Positions 1 to 18,542 of a DNA stretch of 64,000 nt are shown here, in pieces (position 1 is the first letter of the stretch; each line of letters begins with the position of its first letter). The notes under the pieces were generated by a model. The model saw only the letters and a program-made list of their open reading frames with translations. It was not told where the DNA came from and searched no databases. The position numbers and the translations under genes are program-made. The stretch spans positions 1-64,000 of the forward strand of contig QCGP01000001.1 of the NCBI GenBank assembly GCA_003279845.1, given 5' to 3'. This DNA comes from Prochlorococcus sp. AG-388-F11 (GTDB taxonomy: Bacteria; Cyanobacteriota; Cyanobacteriia; PCC-6307; Cyanobiaceae).

Positions 1-45
1 TCTAAAATTAATAGCTTTGTAAAAACTACTCTTACAACTAAGTAA
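1..45 (+). CDS. rpsT: Partial C-terminus of an upstream CDS, probably 30S ribosomal protein S20
   Basis: Open frame from base 1, ...SKINSFVKTTLTTK then TAA at 43-45; position just before tatD-rpoB fits the usual order. Only 14 residues visible. Confidence 0.45.
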   Translation, partial: SKINSFVKTTLTTK

Positions 46-62
46 AAAACCAGTTTGCAATT

Positions 63-857
63 ATGAGCAATATTGAACTCATAGATTCACACTGTCACCT
101 AATATTTGAAAATTTCGAGAAAGATCTTGAAGATGTAGTTTTAAGATTACGTTCAAAAGGTGTAAAAAAATTAGTTCACGCATGTTGTGAATTAACAGAA
201 ATACCAAAGTTAAAAAAAATATCCCATGAATTTAGTGAAATTTATTATTCAGTGGGTTTGCATCCGCTAGAAGCATCAAAATGGAAACAAAATTCTAAAT
301 CTCTTTTAGGAAGATCAGCTCAAGAAGATAAAAAAGTTGTAGCTATTGGAGAATTAGGATTGGATTTTTTTAAAAGTGACAATAAAACTGAGCAAATTGA
401 TGCTCTTATTCCTCAAATGGATTTAGCTTTTGAACTTGAATTGCCTGTAATAATTCATTGTAGAGATGCTGCAAATGAAATGATCGAGATATGTAATGAC
501 CTTTCTAATAAAGGCAGATGTCCTGAAGGTGTACTTCATTGTTGGACAGGAACCCCAAAAGAAATGAAGCAATTCTTAGATCTTGGTTTTTATATTAGTT
601 TTAGTGGAATAGTGACTTTCCCAAAAGCATATGAAATCCATGAGTGCGCCAAAATAGTCCCTAGTGATAAATATTTAATTGAAACTGATTCCCCTTTTTT
701 AGCCCCTGTTCCTCATAGAGGTAAAAGAAATGAGCCCGCATTTGTTGAAAATGTTGCCCATTTTTTGGCAGATTTGAGATCTACAGAATTAACTAAAATC
801 GCCAAAGAATCATACAAAAATGCTGAAGATTTGTTTAAATTTGACTTGTTAAGTTGA
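63..857 (+). CDS. tatD: TatD family metal-dependent hydrolase/DNase
   Basis: DSHCHL, HCRDA and ETDSPFLAP motifs typical of TatD. Confidence 0.93.
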   Translation: MSNIELIDSHCHLIFENFEKDLEDVVLRLRSKGVKKLVHACCELTEIPKLKKISHEFSEIYYSVGLHPLEASKWKQNSKSLLGRSAQEDKKVVAIGELGLDFFKSDNKTEQIDALIPQMDLAFELELPVIIHCRDAANEMIEICNDLSNKGRCPEGVLHCWTGTPKEMKQFLDLGFYISFSGIVTFPKAYEIHECAKIVPSDKYLIETDSPFLAPVPHRGKRNEPAFVENVAHFLADLRSTELTKIAKESYKNAEDLFKFDLLS

Positions 858-1095
858 CATCCCAGCTGCTAGTATTAGGAATTACTGGAAATTTTTCTTA
901 ATTTTTTAGTTTTAACTTTCAAAGTTATTGGTTTTTGAACACTCAGCTCAATTTTAAAGATTTTTATTAAATTGATTTTTTTGTTGAAATCGAGATTTAA
1001 AGATTAATTTCTTATTAAAACAAAAGTTAAACAACTAGATTATTTAGTAGATTTTAAGTAAATAGTAAATCTCACATAACCGCAGGTTTTCTTGG

Positions 1096-4000
1096 ATGAG
1101 CAGTAGCGCTTTACAGGTAGCAAAAACAGCTACTTATCTACCAGATTTAGTTGAAGTACAAAGAGCAAGCTTTAAATGGTTTTTGGAAAAGGGCTTAATA
1201 GAAGAACTACAAAACTTTTCTCCAATTTCTGATTACACAGGTAAATTAGAACTACATTTCATTGGTGAAGAATATAAGTTAAAAAGGCCTAGACATGATG
1301 TTGAGGAAGCGAAAAGAAGAGATGCAACATTTGCCTCTCAAATGTATGTAACTTGCAGGTTAATAAATAAAGAGACAGGGGAGATCAAGGAACAAGAAGT
1401 ATTTATTGGGGAATTGCCACTAATGACTGAAAGAGGAACTTTCATTATTAATGGTGCCGAAAGAGTCATTGTTAATCAAATTGTTAGAAGTCCAGGAGTA
1501 TTTTTCAAAGATGAACAAGATAAAAATGGTCGAAGAACTTACAACGCGAGCGTTATCCCCAATAGAGGTGCATGGTTAAAATTTGAAACTGACAAAAATA
1601 ATTTACTTTATGTAAGAGTTGATAAAACTAGAAAAATTAACGCTCATGTTCTTATGAGAGCAATGGGTCTTTCTGATAATGATGTGGTAGATAAACTTAG
1701 GCATCCAGAGTTTTATCAAAACTCAATTCAAGCTGCTAATGAGGAGGGGATAAATTCAGAAGATCAAGCTTTACTTGAGCTTTATAAGAAATTGCGTCCT
1801 GGCGAACCGCCTTCTGTTTCCGGTGGACAACAGCTATTATATAGCAGATTTTTTGATCCCAAAAGATATGATTTAGGCCGTGTTGGTAGATATAAAATAA
1901 ATAAAAAATTGAGGCTTACTGTACCAGATGATGTAAGAACACTAACCCATGAAGATGTTCTTTCTACTATTGATTATTTAATTAACCTAGAGTTAGATAT
2001 TGGTGGTGCAAGCTTGGACGATATTGATCATCTTGGGAATCGAAGGGTTAGATCTGTAGGAGAGCTGCTTCAAAATCAAGTGAGGGTTGGACTTAATCGT
2101 CTTGAGAGAATTATTAAGGAAAGAATGACTGTGGGAGAAACAGATTCTCTAACGCCCGCTCAACTAGTAAATCCTAAACCTTTGGTTGCTGCTATTAAAG
2201 AGTTTTTTGGCTCAAGTCAATTGAGTCAATTTATGGATCAAACTAATCCTCTTGCTGAACTAACGCATAAGAGAAGAATCTCGGCTTTAGGTCCTGGAGG
2301 ATTAACAAGAGAAAGAGCAGGCTTTGCAGTAAGAGATATCCATCCATCACATTATGGAAGATTATGTCCTATCGAGACCCCTGAAGGTCCTAATGCAGGA
2401 CTTATAAACTCCCTAGCTACACACGCAAGAGTTAATGAGTATGGTTTTATTGAAACTCCTTTTTGGGAAGTTAATAACGGTAAAGTTAATAAAGAAGGTA
2501 ACCCTATTTATCTTTCTGCTGACTTAGAAGATGAATGTAGGGTAGCTCCTGGAGATGTCGCAACTGACAAGGATGGCAATATACTTGCAAATCTTATCCC
2601 AGTAAGGTACAGACAAGATTTTGAAAAAGTACCTCCCCAGCAAGTTGATTACGTACAGCTTTCTCCCGTTCAAGTAATTTCTGTCGCGACGTCACTAATT
2701 CCTTTTTTAGAACATGATGATGCAAATAGAGCTCTGATGGGATCAAATATGCAACGACAAGCAGTTCCATTATTAAGACCTGAACGTCCCTTAGTTGGTA
2801 CAGGTTTAGAGTCTCAGGTTGCTAGAGATTCAGGAATGGTCCCCATAACAAAAGTTAATGGAACGGTCTCTTATGTAGATGCTAATGAAATTGTTGTCAA
2901 AGATGAGGATGGTAATGAACATTTTCATTATCTTCAAAAATATCAAAGATCAAATCAAGATACCTGCTTAAACCAAAGACCCATAGTGAAAATTGGAGAT
3001 CAAGTTATATCTGGTCAAGTATTAGCAGACGGATCTGCATGTGAAGGAGGCGAAATAGCACTAGGTCAGAATGTCTTAATTGCATATATGCCATGGGAGG
3101 GATACAACTACGAAGATGCAATACTTGTAAGTGAAAGGATGGTTACTGATGATTTATATACATCGGTTCATATCGAAAAATATGAAATTGAGGCAAGACA
3201 AACAAAGTTAGGACCTGAAGAAATTACAAGAGAGATTCCTAATATCTCTGAAGATAGCTTGAATAATCTCGACGAAATGGGAATAATTAGAATTGGTGCT
3301 TTTGTTGAGAGTGGAGATATTCTTGTAGGAAAAGTTACTCCAAAAGGTGAATCTGATCAACCACCTGAAGAAAAACTTTTGAGAGCTATTTTTGGAGAAA
3401 AGGCTCGAGATGTTAGAGACAATTCCTTGAGGGTCCCTAAGACTGAAAAGGGAAGGGTTCTTGATGTACGTATCTACACTAGAGAACAAGGAGATGAATT
3501 ACCTCCTGGGGCTAACATGGTCGTTAGAGTCTACGTGGCACAGAGAAGGAAAATTCAAGTTGGCGACAAAATGGCTGGTAGGCATGGTAACAAAGGGATT
3601 ATAAGTAGAATCTTACCAAGAGAAGATATGCCTTATTTACCTGATGGAACCCCTGTAGACATAGTTCTTAATCCACTAGGAGTTCCAAGTAGGATGAATG
3701 TAGGTCAAGTTTTCGAATTATTGATGGGTTGGGCAGCTTCAAACTTAAATTGTAGGGTTAAAGTTGTTCCATTTGATGAAATGTATGGTGCAGAAAAATC
3801 ACATGAGACTGTTCAAGCATTTCTAGAGGAGGCGTCAAAACAGCCAGGTAAATCATGGGTTTACAATCCTAAAGATCCTGGAAAGTTATTACTTAAAGAT
3901 GGTAGAACAGGAGAACCCTTTGATCAGCCAGTGGCAGTTGGATATTCACACTTCCTTAAGCTCGTACATTTAGTGGATGATAAAATTCATGCAAGGTCTA

Positions 4001-4389
4001 CTGGTCCTTACTCATTGGTTACCCAACAACCATTGGGCGGTAAAGCTCAGCAAGGTGGACAAAGGCTTGGAGAAATGGAAGTTTGGGCCCTTGAAGCTTA
4101 TGGGGCTGCCTATACTCTCCAAGAACTATTAACAGTTAAATCTGATGATATGCAAGGAAGAAATGAAGCTCTTAATGCAATTGTAAAAGGCAAACCAATT
4201 CCAAGGCCTGGTACTCCTGAGTCATTTAAAGTTCTTATGAGAGAATTACAATCTTTGGGTTTAGATATTGGTGTTTATACAGATGAAGGAAAAGAAGTAG
4301 ATTTAATGCAAGATATAAATCCGCGAAGGAATACTCCATCGAGGCCGACTTACGAATCACTTGGAACCTCTGAATATGAAGAAGATTAA
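1096..4389 (+). CDS. rpoB: DNA-directed RNA polymerase beta subunit
   Basis: 1097 aa, RpoB motifs ([21 protein letters not shown]). Confidence 0.99.
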   Translation: MSSSALQVAKTATYLPDLVEVQRASFKWFLEKGLIEELQNFSPISDYTGKLELHFIGEEYKLKRPRHDVEEAKRRDATFASQMYVTCRLINKETGEIKEQEVFIGELPLMTERGTFIINGAERVIVNQIVRSPGVFFKDEQDKNGRRTYNASVIPNRGAWLKFETDKNNLLYVRVDKTRKINAHVLMRAMGLSDNDVVDKLRHPEFYQNSIQAANEEGINSEDQALLELYKKLRPGEPPSVSGGQQLLYSRFFDPKRYDLGRVGRYKINKKLRLTVPDDVRTLTHEDVLSTIDYLINLELDIGGASLDDIDHLGNRRVRSVGELLQNQVRVGLNRLERIIKERMTVGETDSLTPAQLVNPKPLVAAIKEFFGSSQLSQFMDQTNPLAELTHKRRISALGPGGLTRERAGFAVRDIHPSHYGRLCPIETPEGPNAGLINSLATHARVNEYGFIETPFWEVNNGKVNKEGNPIYLSADLEDECRVAPGDVATDKDGNILANLIPVRYRQDFEKVPPQQVDYVQLSPVQVISVATSLIPFLEHDDANRALMGSNMQRQAVPLLRPERPLVGTGLESQVARDSGMVPITKVNGTVSYVDANEIVVKDEDGNEHFHYLQKYQRSNQDTCLNQRPIVKIGDQVISGQVLADGSACEGGEIALGQNVLIAYMPWEGYNYEDAILVSERMVTDDLYTSVHIEKYEIEARQTKLGPEEITREIPNISEDSLNNLDEMGIIRIGAFVESGDILVGKVTPKGESDQPPEEKLLRAIFGEKARDVRDNSLRVPKTEKGRVLDVRIYTREQGDELPPGANMVVRVYVAQRRKIQVGDKMAGRHGNKGIISRILPREDMPYLPDGTPVDIVLNPLGVPSRMNVGQVFELLMGWAASNLNCRVKVVPFDEMYGAEKSHETVQAFLEEASKQPGKSWVYNPKDPGKLLLKDGRTGEPFDQPVAVGYSHFLKLVHLVDDKIHARSTGPYSLVTQQPLGGKAQQGGQRLGEMEVWALEAYGAAYTLQELLTVKSDDMQGRNEALNAIVKGKPIPRPGTPESFKVLMRELQSLGLDIGVYTDEGKEVDLMQDINPRRNTPSRPTYESLGTSEYEED

Positions 4390-4411
4390 ATATTCAATTC
4401 AAAACATCTAA

Positions 4412-10465
<6,054 letters not shown>

Positions 10466-10508
10466 ATTTTATCTATTATCATTTTTAATGACTAGAATTA
10501 ATTTTTAA

Positions 10509-10670
<162 letters not shown>

Positions 10671-10687
10671 AAATAGTTTTTGACTAA

Positions 10688-11746
<1,059 letters not shown>

Positions 11747-11815
11747 TATTATCTAAGGAAAATTTTTTAAAAGTATATTAAACAGGTTATTATTGACTTA
11801 ATTAATCTTAAATCT

Positions 11816-11941
11816 TTGGGTTTTATTAAGACAAAAATTTTACCTTTCGCTATAGTCGCACTTTTTGGGATTGCCTTCTTAGCAGTTAGTGCAAGAATTT
11901 GGTTGCCAGGAGATATGATGTCGCCTGCCCCTATGAATTAA
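11816..11941 (+). CDS. Candidate small single-TM protein, 41 aa
   Basis: TTG-start frame: LGFIKTKILPFAIVALFGIAFLAVSARIWLPGDMMSPAPMN; hydrophobic helix, fills the gap before the HEAT-repeat gene. Confidence 0.4.
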   Translation: MGFIKTKILPFAIVALFGIAFLAVSARIWLPGDMMSPAPMN

Positions 11942-11953
11942 TATTTTTAGTTT

Positions 11954-12727
11954 TTGAAAATGACGAAAAATAAGGATCCAAAAAAAGAAAGCCTAGCTGA
12001 AATAGCTGTTGATCCAGATGTTTTAGCCAGAGAATTGGCTTTAGAGATTGAGATAGATCCTTTAGAACAAATTGATGAAGATGCCTTTTCAAAAGGTTTA
12101 AACATAACTCAAGAGTGCAATGAAGCTTTAAAAATGCTTGAAGGCAATAGAGAAGAAAGAATACAGGGTTTAAGAATATTTTGTGAATATAGAGATGAAA
12201 GATCTTTCCCCCTTTTGTTACCGTTACTTGATCAACCTTGTCCTGTTGAGAGAATGAGTGCGGTATATGCTTTAGGTCGTAATCCATGTCCTAGCGCAGT
12301 TGAAAAACTTGTCAGTCTTTTGGAGACTGACGATAACGCTTATGTCAGAAGAGCAACTGCATGGAGTTTAGCTAATTATGATGACCAAATTGTTTTAAAG
12401 CCACTAATTAGTGCTTTGAAGAATGATGTAGCAGCAGTCAGGCTGTGGTCATCTAGTTCTTTAGCGGAAATTGGAAATGTTTCTTTGGAAAACGCTCAAT
12501 CAGCAGCAGAACAGCTTTTAATAAGTCTAAAGATAGATAATGAATCAGGTGTTAGAAGCAATTGCATTTGGTCATTGTGTAGGTTATATGAAAAATTAAA
12601 CAATACACTTCAAGAAAGTTTCGTTGATGAATGTATCAAGATAGCTCTTTTCGATAAAGAGCCATCAGTTATGGAAGAAGCAAAAACTGCCTTAGATTCA
12701 ATGGGAATGCAAGGTTTTTATAATTAA
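11954..12727 (+). CDS. HEAT-repeat protein (PBS-lyase-type HEAT repeats)
   Basis: Repeated helical units such as VERMSAVYALGRNPCPSAVEKLVSLLETDDNAYVRRATAWSLANY; likely start ATG at 11960. Confidence 0.85.
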   Translation: MKMTKNKDPKKESLAEIAVDPDVLARELALEIEIDPLEQIDEDAFSKGLNITQECNEALKMLEGNREERIQGLRIFCEYRDERSFPLLLPLLDQPCPVERMSAVYALGRNPCPSAVEKLVSLLETDDNAYVRRATAWSLANYDDQIVLKPLISALKNDVAAVRLWSSSSLAEIGNVSLENAQSAAEQLLISLKIDNESGVRSNCIWSLCRLYEKLNNTLQESFVDECIKIALFDKEPSVMEEAKTALDSMGMQGFYN

Positions 12728-12866
12728 AAATCTTATTTTTTTTGCCATAATGATAACTTAAAAATTAGTTTATCAGATATTCAATATAAAAATTAAAATT
12801 AATTAACTTGTACCAACTGAAACAAAATATTTTCGTTATTGTATATAAAGTAAAAGTACTCAGTAC

Positions 12867-13091
12867 TTGAATTTAATGCCTCAAAAAACATTGAGATTCA
12901 AAATTCATCAAGACGGAAGAGTGGAAGAGACTGTTGAGGGATTCACAGGTCATTCATGTAATGAAGCTACAAAAAATCTCGAAGATGCTCTCGGTAAAGT
13001 AACAGTAAAGAATAAAACGTCTGATGCTTTCATCTCTAATCAAAATGAAAACTTAAAACAACAACACAACGAATCTAATGTCACATTTTAG
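12867..13091 (+). CDS. DUF2997 family protein
   Basis: FKIHQDGRVEETVEGFTGHSCNEATKNLEDALGKV; located directly before ycf35. Confidence 0.8.
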   Translation: MNLMPQKTLRFKIHQDGRVEETVEGFTGHSCNEATKNLEDALGKVTVKNKTSDAFISNQNENLKQQHNESNVTF

Positions 13092-13470
13092 TACCATTAC
13101 AACCCAACTGAAAGAGGCCGAGCCATTAATTAAGGCTTTAGATTATTTCGGTTATGAAATTAACCACGAAGAAAAGTTTGTAAAAGGTTATAGAGGTAGG
13201 TTTACATCCGTTGATATAAGCATGGATTTACCAGGTGATACTAAAGTGGGTTTTAAATGGAACAATAATTCAAATACTTATGAATTAGTAACTGATCTCG
13301 ATCTTTGGAAATTTGAGATCCCTGTTGAAAGATTTATTTCTAAAGTTACTCAAATGTATGCTTACCAAACAATTATTTCCAAAACAAAAGTGGATGGATA
13401 TCAAATCGTTGAACAAAAAAACAAAAATGATGGTTCTATCGAGTTGGTTCTAACTAAGTGGGATAGCTGA
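13078..13470 (+). CDS. ycf35: Ycf35/DUF1257 family protein
   Basis: MSHFSTITTQLKEAEPLIKALDYFGYEIN is the Ycf35 N-terminal signature; overlaps the previous CDS. Confidence 0.88.
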   Translation: MSHFSTITTQLKEAEPLIKALDYFGYEINHEEKFVKGYRGRFTSVDISMDLPGDTKVGFKWNNNSNTYELVTDLDLWKFEIPVERFISKVTQMYAYQTIISKTKVDGYQIVEQKNKNDGSIELVLTKWDS

Positions 13471-13480
13471 AATAAAAAAT

Positions 13481-13840
13481 ATGGATTTTATAGATCCATT
13501 TGAGAATGTTCAAGAAAATATCGAAATTACAGGCTTCGAGCCTGTTTTAGGAGGTCAACTAGCCGAAAAAGCTGTATGGGTTGATGAGTCTAGATGTATT
13601 GGCTGTAAGTACTGTGTACATGTTGCTACAAATACTTTCATAGTTGATGAATTTCATGGTAGGAGCAGAGCTGTCAGACAAGATGGTGATAGTTTTGATC
13701 TTATACAGGAGGCAATAGATACATGTCCCGTTGATTGCATTCAATGGGTTAAGTTTGAAGAATTAGATGATTTAGAGAATAGTCTCGATAGGGATATGTT
13801 TCAATCATTTGGCAAACCACCAAGAATGAATAAGCATTAA
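13481..13840 (+). CDS. 4Fe-4S ferredoxin-like protein
   Basis: CIGCKYCVHVATNTF...TCPVDCIQWV. Confidence 0.9.
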   Translation: MDFIDPFENVQENIEITGFEPVLGGQLAEKAVWVDESRCIGCKYCVHVATNTFIVDEFHGRSRAVRQDGDSFDLIQEAIDTCPVDCIQWVKFEELDDLENSLDRDMFQSFGKPPRMNKH

Positions 13841-13850
13841 TTATTAAAAG

Positions 13851-15044
13851 ATGCAATATCGTAGATTTGGCCGAACTAATCTAATGATCCCTATTTTATC
13901 TTTGGGTGGGATGAGACTTCAGAAAAGTTGGGATCAATTAGATTTTTCTGAGATTTCATTTGAAGAACAAAATAAAGTAGAAAATATATTAAATCTAGCA
14001 AATAAATATGGCTTAAGTCATGTAGAAACTGCCAAGTATTATGGTACTTCTGAGGTGCAATTAGGAATGGGTTTTCAAACTATAAAAAAATTACCAAACA
14101 TAATTCAAACAAAGATTCCTCCAAATAGTGATCCAAAAGTTTTTGAGAGAGATGTGATGAAAAGTATTGAAAAATTGAAAGTTAAAAGAATTGATTTGCT
14201 AGCAATACATGGCATTAATACAGCTGAACATTTGCATCAGTCTATTAGAGAGGGAGGTTGTATTGAAATTTTAAGAAAATTGCAAAAAGATAATTTAGTT
14301 GGATCTATTGGTTTTTCGACCCATGGAAAAACTTCACTCATTGAAAAGGCTATAAAAACAAACTTATTTGATTATGTTAATTTGCACTGGTATTTCATAA
14401 ATCAAGATAATACAAAGGTTATAAATTTAGCAAATAAGTATGATCTTGGAGTTTTTATAATAAGTCCCACTGATAAAGGGGGGCATCTTCATACTCCCTC
14501 AAACAAAATGTTGGAACTTTGTAGACCACTGCATCCTATAGTTTTTAATGATCTTTTTTGTTTAAGAAATAAAAATGTCCATACTCTAAGTGTTGGCATT
14601 GCAAAAGAGGCAGACTTTGACCTGCATTTAGAAGCTGTTTCGTTGTTATCAGAATCCGAGAAGTATGTCCCAATGATAATAAATAGATTAAGGCAGGAAT
14701 CAATTAATACTTTAGGTTTAGAGTGGTATAAAAATTGGAATAGAAATCTACCGAGTTGGGAATATACTCCTGGTAATATTAATATTCCCGTTCTGCTATG
14801 GCTTTCAAATTTACTAGATTGTTTGGACATGAAAGGATTCGCAAGAGCTAGATATCAACTGCTTGGCAATGGAAGTCACTGGTTCCCAGGATCTAACGCT
14901 AATTTACTTGATGTGGATGTTTCTGAAGGCCAATTATTGAAAGTTTTAGAAGGCCATATAAATCCAAAAGAAGTTATAAGAAAATTGAGAACTTTAAAAG
15001 AAAAGTTTGGAGATAACGTCGCTAAAAGATTATCAAAAAAATAA
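13851..15044 (+). CDS. Aldo/keto reductase family protein
   Basis: MQYRRFGRTNLMIPILSLGGMRL, HVETAKYYGTSE, DLLAIHGIN. Confidence 0.88.
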   Translation: MQYRRFGRTNLMIPILSLGGMRLQKSWDQLDFSEISFEEQNKVENILNLANKYGLSHVETAKYYGTSEVQLGMGFQTIKKLPNIIQTKIPPNSDPKVFERDVMKSIEKLKVKRIDLLAIHGINTAEHLHQSIREGGCIEILRKLQKDNLVGSIGFSTHGKTSLIEKAIKTNLFDYVNLHWYFINQDNTKVINLANKYDLGVFIISPTDKGGHLHTPSNKMLELCRPLHPIVFNDLFCLRNKNVHTLSVGIAKEADFDLHLEAVSLLSESEKYVPMIINRLRQESINTLGLEWYKNWNRNLPSWEYTPGNINIPVLLWLSNLLDCLDMKGFARARYQLLGNGSHWFPGSNANLLDVDVSEGQLLKVLEGHINPKEVIRKLRTLKEKFGDNVAKRLSKK

Positions 15045-15046
15045 TT

Positions 15047-15787
15047 TTATAGTGGATTTTTCTCAGGTTTACCAGCTTTTCTTGGGTAAATTTCAGGGCA
15101 AAATCTTTTTGGTTTTATAAGAATAATATTTCGAGTACCTTTATTTCTTGGTAAAAATATCTTCTTTTTCTCCTTAAATTTTCCTCCTAATATTTCTAAA
15201 GTTTTATCTAGATTTTTACTTTCTTCATCAGTCCATTTCCCACAATATAAAACTCCTAATCCTTCTTTTTTTAGCATTGGTATCATGTATTCTGAAACTG
15301 TTGATGGATTACTCACCGCTCTAGTAGTAGCTATATGGAAACTATTTCTCATTGATGATTGATGGGCTAAATTTTCAATACGATCATTGATTACATGAAT
15401 ATTGTTTTTGAAATTGATCTCTTTAATTAGTGTTTTTAGTGCATCTGTTTTCTTTTTGGAAGAATCAACTAGGTATATTTCTGATGTAGGATGAGTTATT
15501 GCGTATCCTAATCCAGGGAAGCCACATCCAGATCCAATATCTAAAAATCTTTTATTATCAAAATTAATATTCGGGAAAATTTTAAATGGCCAAATGCTGT
15601 CAAAAACTTGAGATACCCAATAATCATCACCATTTATTAATCTCGTTAGATTGGTTTTATTATTTAATTCTTTAATCTTAATTTGCAATTCTTGAAACAT
15701 AATTATTTCTTCTTCATTTATTAGTTTAGAAATTTCTTCAGGAATGTTTTGTTTTTTCATTTCGTTATAAATATAAATTTTTACCAT
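15047..15787 (-). CDS. rsmG: 16S rRNA (guanine-527-N7)-methyltransferase
   Basis: RFLDIGSGCGFPGLGYAI, LVDSSKKKTDALK. Confidence 0.92.
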   Translation of the reverse strand: MVKIYIYNEMKKQNIPEEISKLINEEEIIMFQELQIKIKELNNKTNLTRLINGDDYWVSQVFDSIWPFKIFPNINFDNKRFLDIGSGCGFPGLGYAITHPTSEIYLVDSSKKKTDALKTLIKEINFKNNIHVINDRIENLAHQSSMRNSFHIATTRAVSNPSTVSEYMIPMLKKEGLGVLYCGKWTDEESKNLDKTLEILGGKFKEKKKIFLPRNKGTRNIILIKPKRFCPEIYPRKAGKPEKNPL

Positions 15788-15849
15788 TCATTAAATACAT
15801 TCTATTTATTAAAAATTTATTAGAATTACAATATTAATAAAAGATTATT

Positions 15850-16290
15850 TTGAAAGGAGAAATTTCTTATTACAAAATTTTAGGTGTAGATGAAAATGCT
15901 TCAAATCATGAATTGAGAAAGGCATTTTGCAAACTTTCCATTGAGTTGCATCCTGACACAACTTCTTTAGAAATAGACGATGCTAAAATTAAATTTCAAG
16001 AAGTTTTGGAAGCTTATGAAAATTTGAATAATAGTAATTTGAGAAAAATATATGATGACAAACTAAAAGAAAAATTTAGAAGTAAGAATAATACTAAATT
16101 TTTAAATAATTTAATAATCGATTCAAATAATCAAAATTTAGTGGGGAATAGAAGACCTTTCTCAAATGGGGAATTGTTTTCGTTATTTCTCTTATTTATT
16201 ATCATTTCTATTAGTTTGATTTGTTCAATTTTTATTGCGTCTTTTACTGGCAAAGAATTAGATACAATACCTATCTGGTTAATAGAATGA
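15850..16290 (+). CDS. J-domain (DnaJ-like) protein with C-terminal TM helix
   Basis: YYKILGVDENASNHELRKAFCKLSIELHPDTTS (HPD motif); C-terminal hydrophobic segment LFLLFIIISISLICSIFIASF; TTG start. Confidence 0.88.
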   Translation: MKGEISYYKILGVDENASNHELRKAFCKLSIELHPDTTSLEIDDAKIKFQEVLEAYENLNNSNLRKIYDDKLKEKFRSKNNTKFLNNLIIDSNNQNLVGNRRPFSNGELFSLFLLFIIISISLICSIFIASFTGKELDTIPIWLIE

Positions 16291-16308
16291 TACTGTAAAA
16301 AAAAATCT

Positions 16309-16566
16309 GTGAATCTCTCTAAAAAACCTATAAATCAACATTCACTTCAATCTTTGGAATTGTGGCTAACTGATTTAGGTGCTCAGAAGGATGTTAATAA
16401 TCCATCTAAATGGTACCTTTTACTATCTAATTGGAATGCAACTATTATTTTTGAACAAGAAGATTTAGGTGTGATCTGGGAAAGCAAAGGACAAGAAACT
16501 AAAAGACTATTTTCGTATCGCATTAATAGAGAAGATGTAGAAAATGCAATACTGCAGGGACCTTAA
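16309..16566 (+). CDS. DUF3143 family protein
   Basis: Short protein with LELWLTDLGAQKDVNNPSKWYLLLSNWNATI; GTG start. Confidence 0.7.
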   Translation: MNLSKKPINQHSLQSLELWLTDLGAQKDVNNPSKWYLLLSNWNATIIFEQEDLGVIWESKGQETKRLFSYRINREDVENAILQGP

Positions 16567-16574
16567 ATTTCTAT

Positions 16575-17876
16575 CTACAGATTGTCTAAAATTTCCCTTA
16601 TTATCCAGTAACTTTTTTCTAATTGATCATCGGTTATACAGAGAGGCGGCAAGAGATAAATAACATTACCTAGGGGCCTAATAAATAAACCTTGCTCCAT
16701 TGCAAGACTCTTTATTTCTTTCCCAATATTATTAAAATAACCTTTTTTGTTCCCAATATCTAAATCGAAGGCAGCAATTGTGCCGGATACCCTTATCTTT
16801 TTTATATAGGGTAATTTTTTAAATGTAATTAAATGAGATAAATGTTTTCCTTCAAAAGAAAGGTATTTGTTGGGTTCTTTTTCTAATAAATCAAGGCTAG
16901 CATTTGCCGCAGCACAACCTAAAGGATTAGCAGTAAAACTATGTCCATGCCAAAAAGTTTTTCTTGGGGAATCATCAATAAAGGATTGAAAAATTTTTTC
17001 TTTGCATAAAGTTATTCCCATTGGTAAAAATCCACCAGTTAAGCCTTTTGAAATACTTATTAAATCAGGAATGATTTTGGCTTTTTGAAATGCAAAAAGG
17101 CTTCCACATCTTCCAAAACCAGTTAATACTTCATCTGCAATCAACAAAGAATTATTATTTTTTATAGTTTCTGAAACTTTTTTAATAAACTGGGGCCTAA
17201 CCATATTCATTCCTCCTGCTCCTTGAACAAGTGGCTCAAGGATAACTGCTACTGTAGGGATTTTAAGAAGAGCTTCTAATTTTTGGATCGCCTCATTTTC
17301 TTTATTTTCTACGTTTTCGTCATTTATCCAAGTTGCAGGCCATGGTACTCTCCTAACCGGGAACATAAGATTATCGAAATTCTCATTAAAAATATTTCTT
17401 TCACCTAAAGCCATTGCTCCAAAGGTATCGCCATGATACGCACCATCAAAAGCTACTATTTGAGTTCTTGTCTCTCCTCTATTTTGCCATGATTGGAAGG
17501 CAATTTTTAAAGCGACTTCCACTGCAGTAGAACCGTTATCAGAAAAGAATAATCTTTCTAGTTTTGTTAATTCACTAAGTCTTTCTGCCAATTTTTTTGC
17601 CTGGGGATGTAAGAAATCAGCAAATATAACTTGCTCAAGTTTTTTTGATTGATTGAAAATGGCATCCGCAATATATTCGTTACTATGACCATGAAGAGTT
17701 ACCCACCAACTACTAATCGCATCTATTAGCTCTTTTTTGGGGTCTTTAGTAAATAGTAGGGCATCTTTACCATGAGTTACTTCTATCTGCGGTTTGCTGT
17801 TATTGATTTGTGTAAAAGGTGGCCAAATATTTGGGTGCCAATCTTGATTTCGAGTTTTTGAATCCAAAGATTTCAT
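16575..17876 (-). CDS. bioA: Adenosylmethionine-8-amino-7-oxononanoate aminotransferase
   Basis: Class III aminotransferase, LLIADEVLTGFGRCG, SISKGLTGGFLPMG; in bio cluster. Confidence 0.97.
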   Translation of the reverse strand: MKSLDSKTRNQDWHPNIWPPFTQINNSKPQIEVTHGKDALLFTKDPKKELIDAISSWWVTLHGHSNEYIADAIFNQSKKLEQVIFADFLHPQAKKLAERLSELTKLERLFFSDNGSTAVEVALKIAFQSWQNRGETRTQIVAFDGAYHGDTFGAMALGERNIFNENFDNLMFPVRRVPWPATWINDENVENKENEAIQKLEALLKIPTVAVILEPLVQGAGGMNMVRPQFIKKVSETIKNNNSLLIADEVLTGFGRCGSLFAFQKAKIIPDLISISKGLTGGFLPMGITLCKEKIFQSFIDDSPRKTFWHGHSFTANPLGCAAANASLDLLEKEPNKYLSFEGKHLSHLITFKKLPYIKKIRVSGTIAAFDLDIGNKKGYFNNIGKEIKSLAMEQGLFIRPLGNVIYLLPPLCITDDQLEKSYWIIREILDNL

Positions 17877-18542
17877 TTAACTTATTTTTGAATTTAAAAG
17901 TGAGATCAACTTATTTTTGATGTCTAGTTCTTTCCAAAGTATATCTAATTTATTTGAGTCCATTTTTTTGATGTAAGGAAATTCAGTAATTAATGGAATA
18001 CCACTGAAATCAACTAGAGTTTTTGGATTATCTAAGTGTTTTTCGCCATTGACTACTAAACCTAAAATCTCAATATTTCTTCGTTTTAAGGCCTCAATAC
18101 TAAGCAGGGTATGGTTAAGAGTGCCCAGTGAGCTTTTACATACAAGTATTACAGGAAGATTCCATTGTTTTATTTGATCTATTTGTAAAAAATTGCGTGT
18201 TATTGGAACCATTAATCCACCTGCAGTTTCTAAAATTAATGAGCCTTTTACTTTTGGTAATCTCAATAAGTCAAAATTAATAGTTTTTTGATCTATTTCA
18301 GCCGCCCAATGAGGAGAAAGAGGTTTTGTAAAGACATAAGCTTCTTTAATGATTTTCTCTTTACTTACTTGTGAAAGCTTTTCAACAGTTTCACTATCAG
18401 TTTGCGATTCCATACCACTTTGAATAGGCTTCCAATAAAAAGAATTTAATCCTTTAACGAAAAAGGAGCTTATTAAAGTTTTACCGATATCAGTATCTGT
18501 TCCACAAATTATAAATTTGAAAATACTATCCTGACTACTCAT
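17877..18542 (-). CDS. bioD: Dethiobiotin synthetase
   Basis: FIICGTDTDIGKTLISS, ETAGGLMVPIT. Confidence 0.96.
   Translation of the reverse strand: MSSQDSIFKFIICGTDTDIGKTLISSFFVKGLNSFYWKPIQSGMESQTDSETVEKLSQVSKEKIIKEAYVFTKPLSPHWAAEIDQKTINFDLLRLPKVKGSLILETAGGLMVPITRNFLQIDQIKQWNLPVILVCKSSLGTLNHTLLSIEALKRRNIEILGLVVNGEKHLDNPKTLVDFSGIPLITEFPYIKKMDSNKLDILWKELDIKNKLISLLNSKIS

Noticed and set aside
3208-3489. Antisense ORF inside rpoB, and similar ORFs at 4523-4777, 9763-10182, 22903-23250, 35939-36256, 49100-49486, 49685-49942 and 50336-50629
   Set aside because: They sit opposite strongly conserved core genes and resemble no known protein; explained by codon usage on the sense strand.
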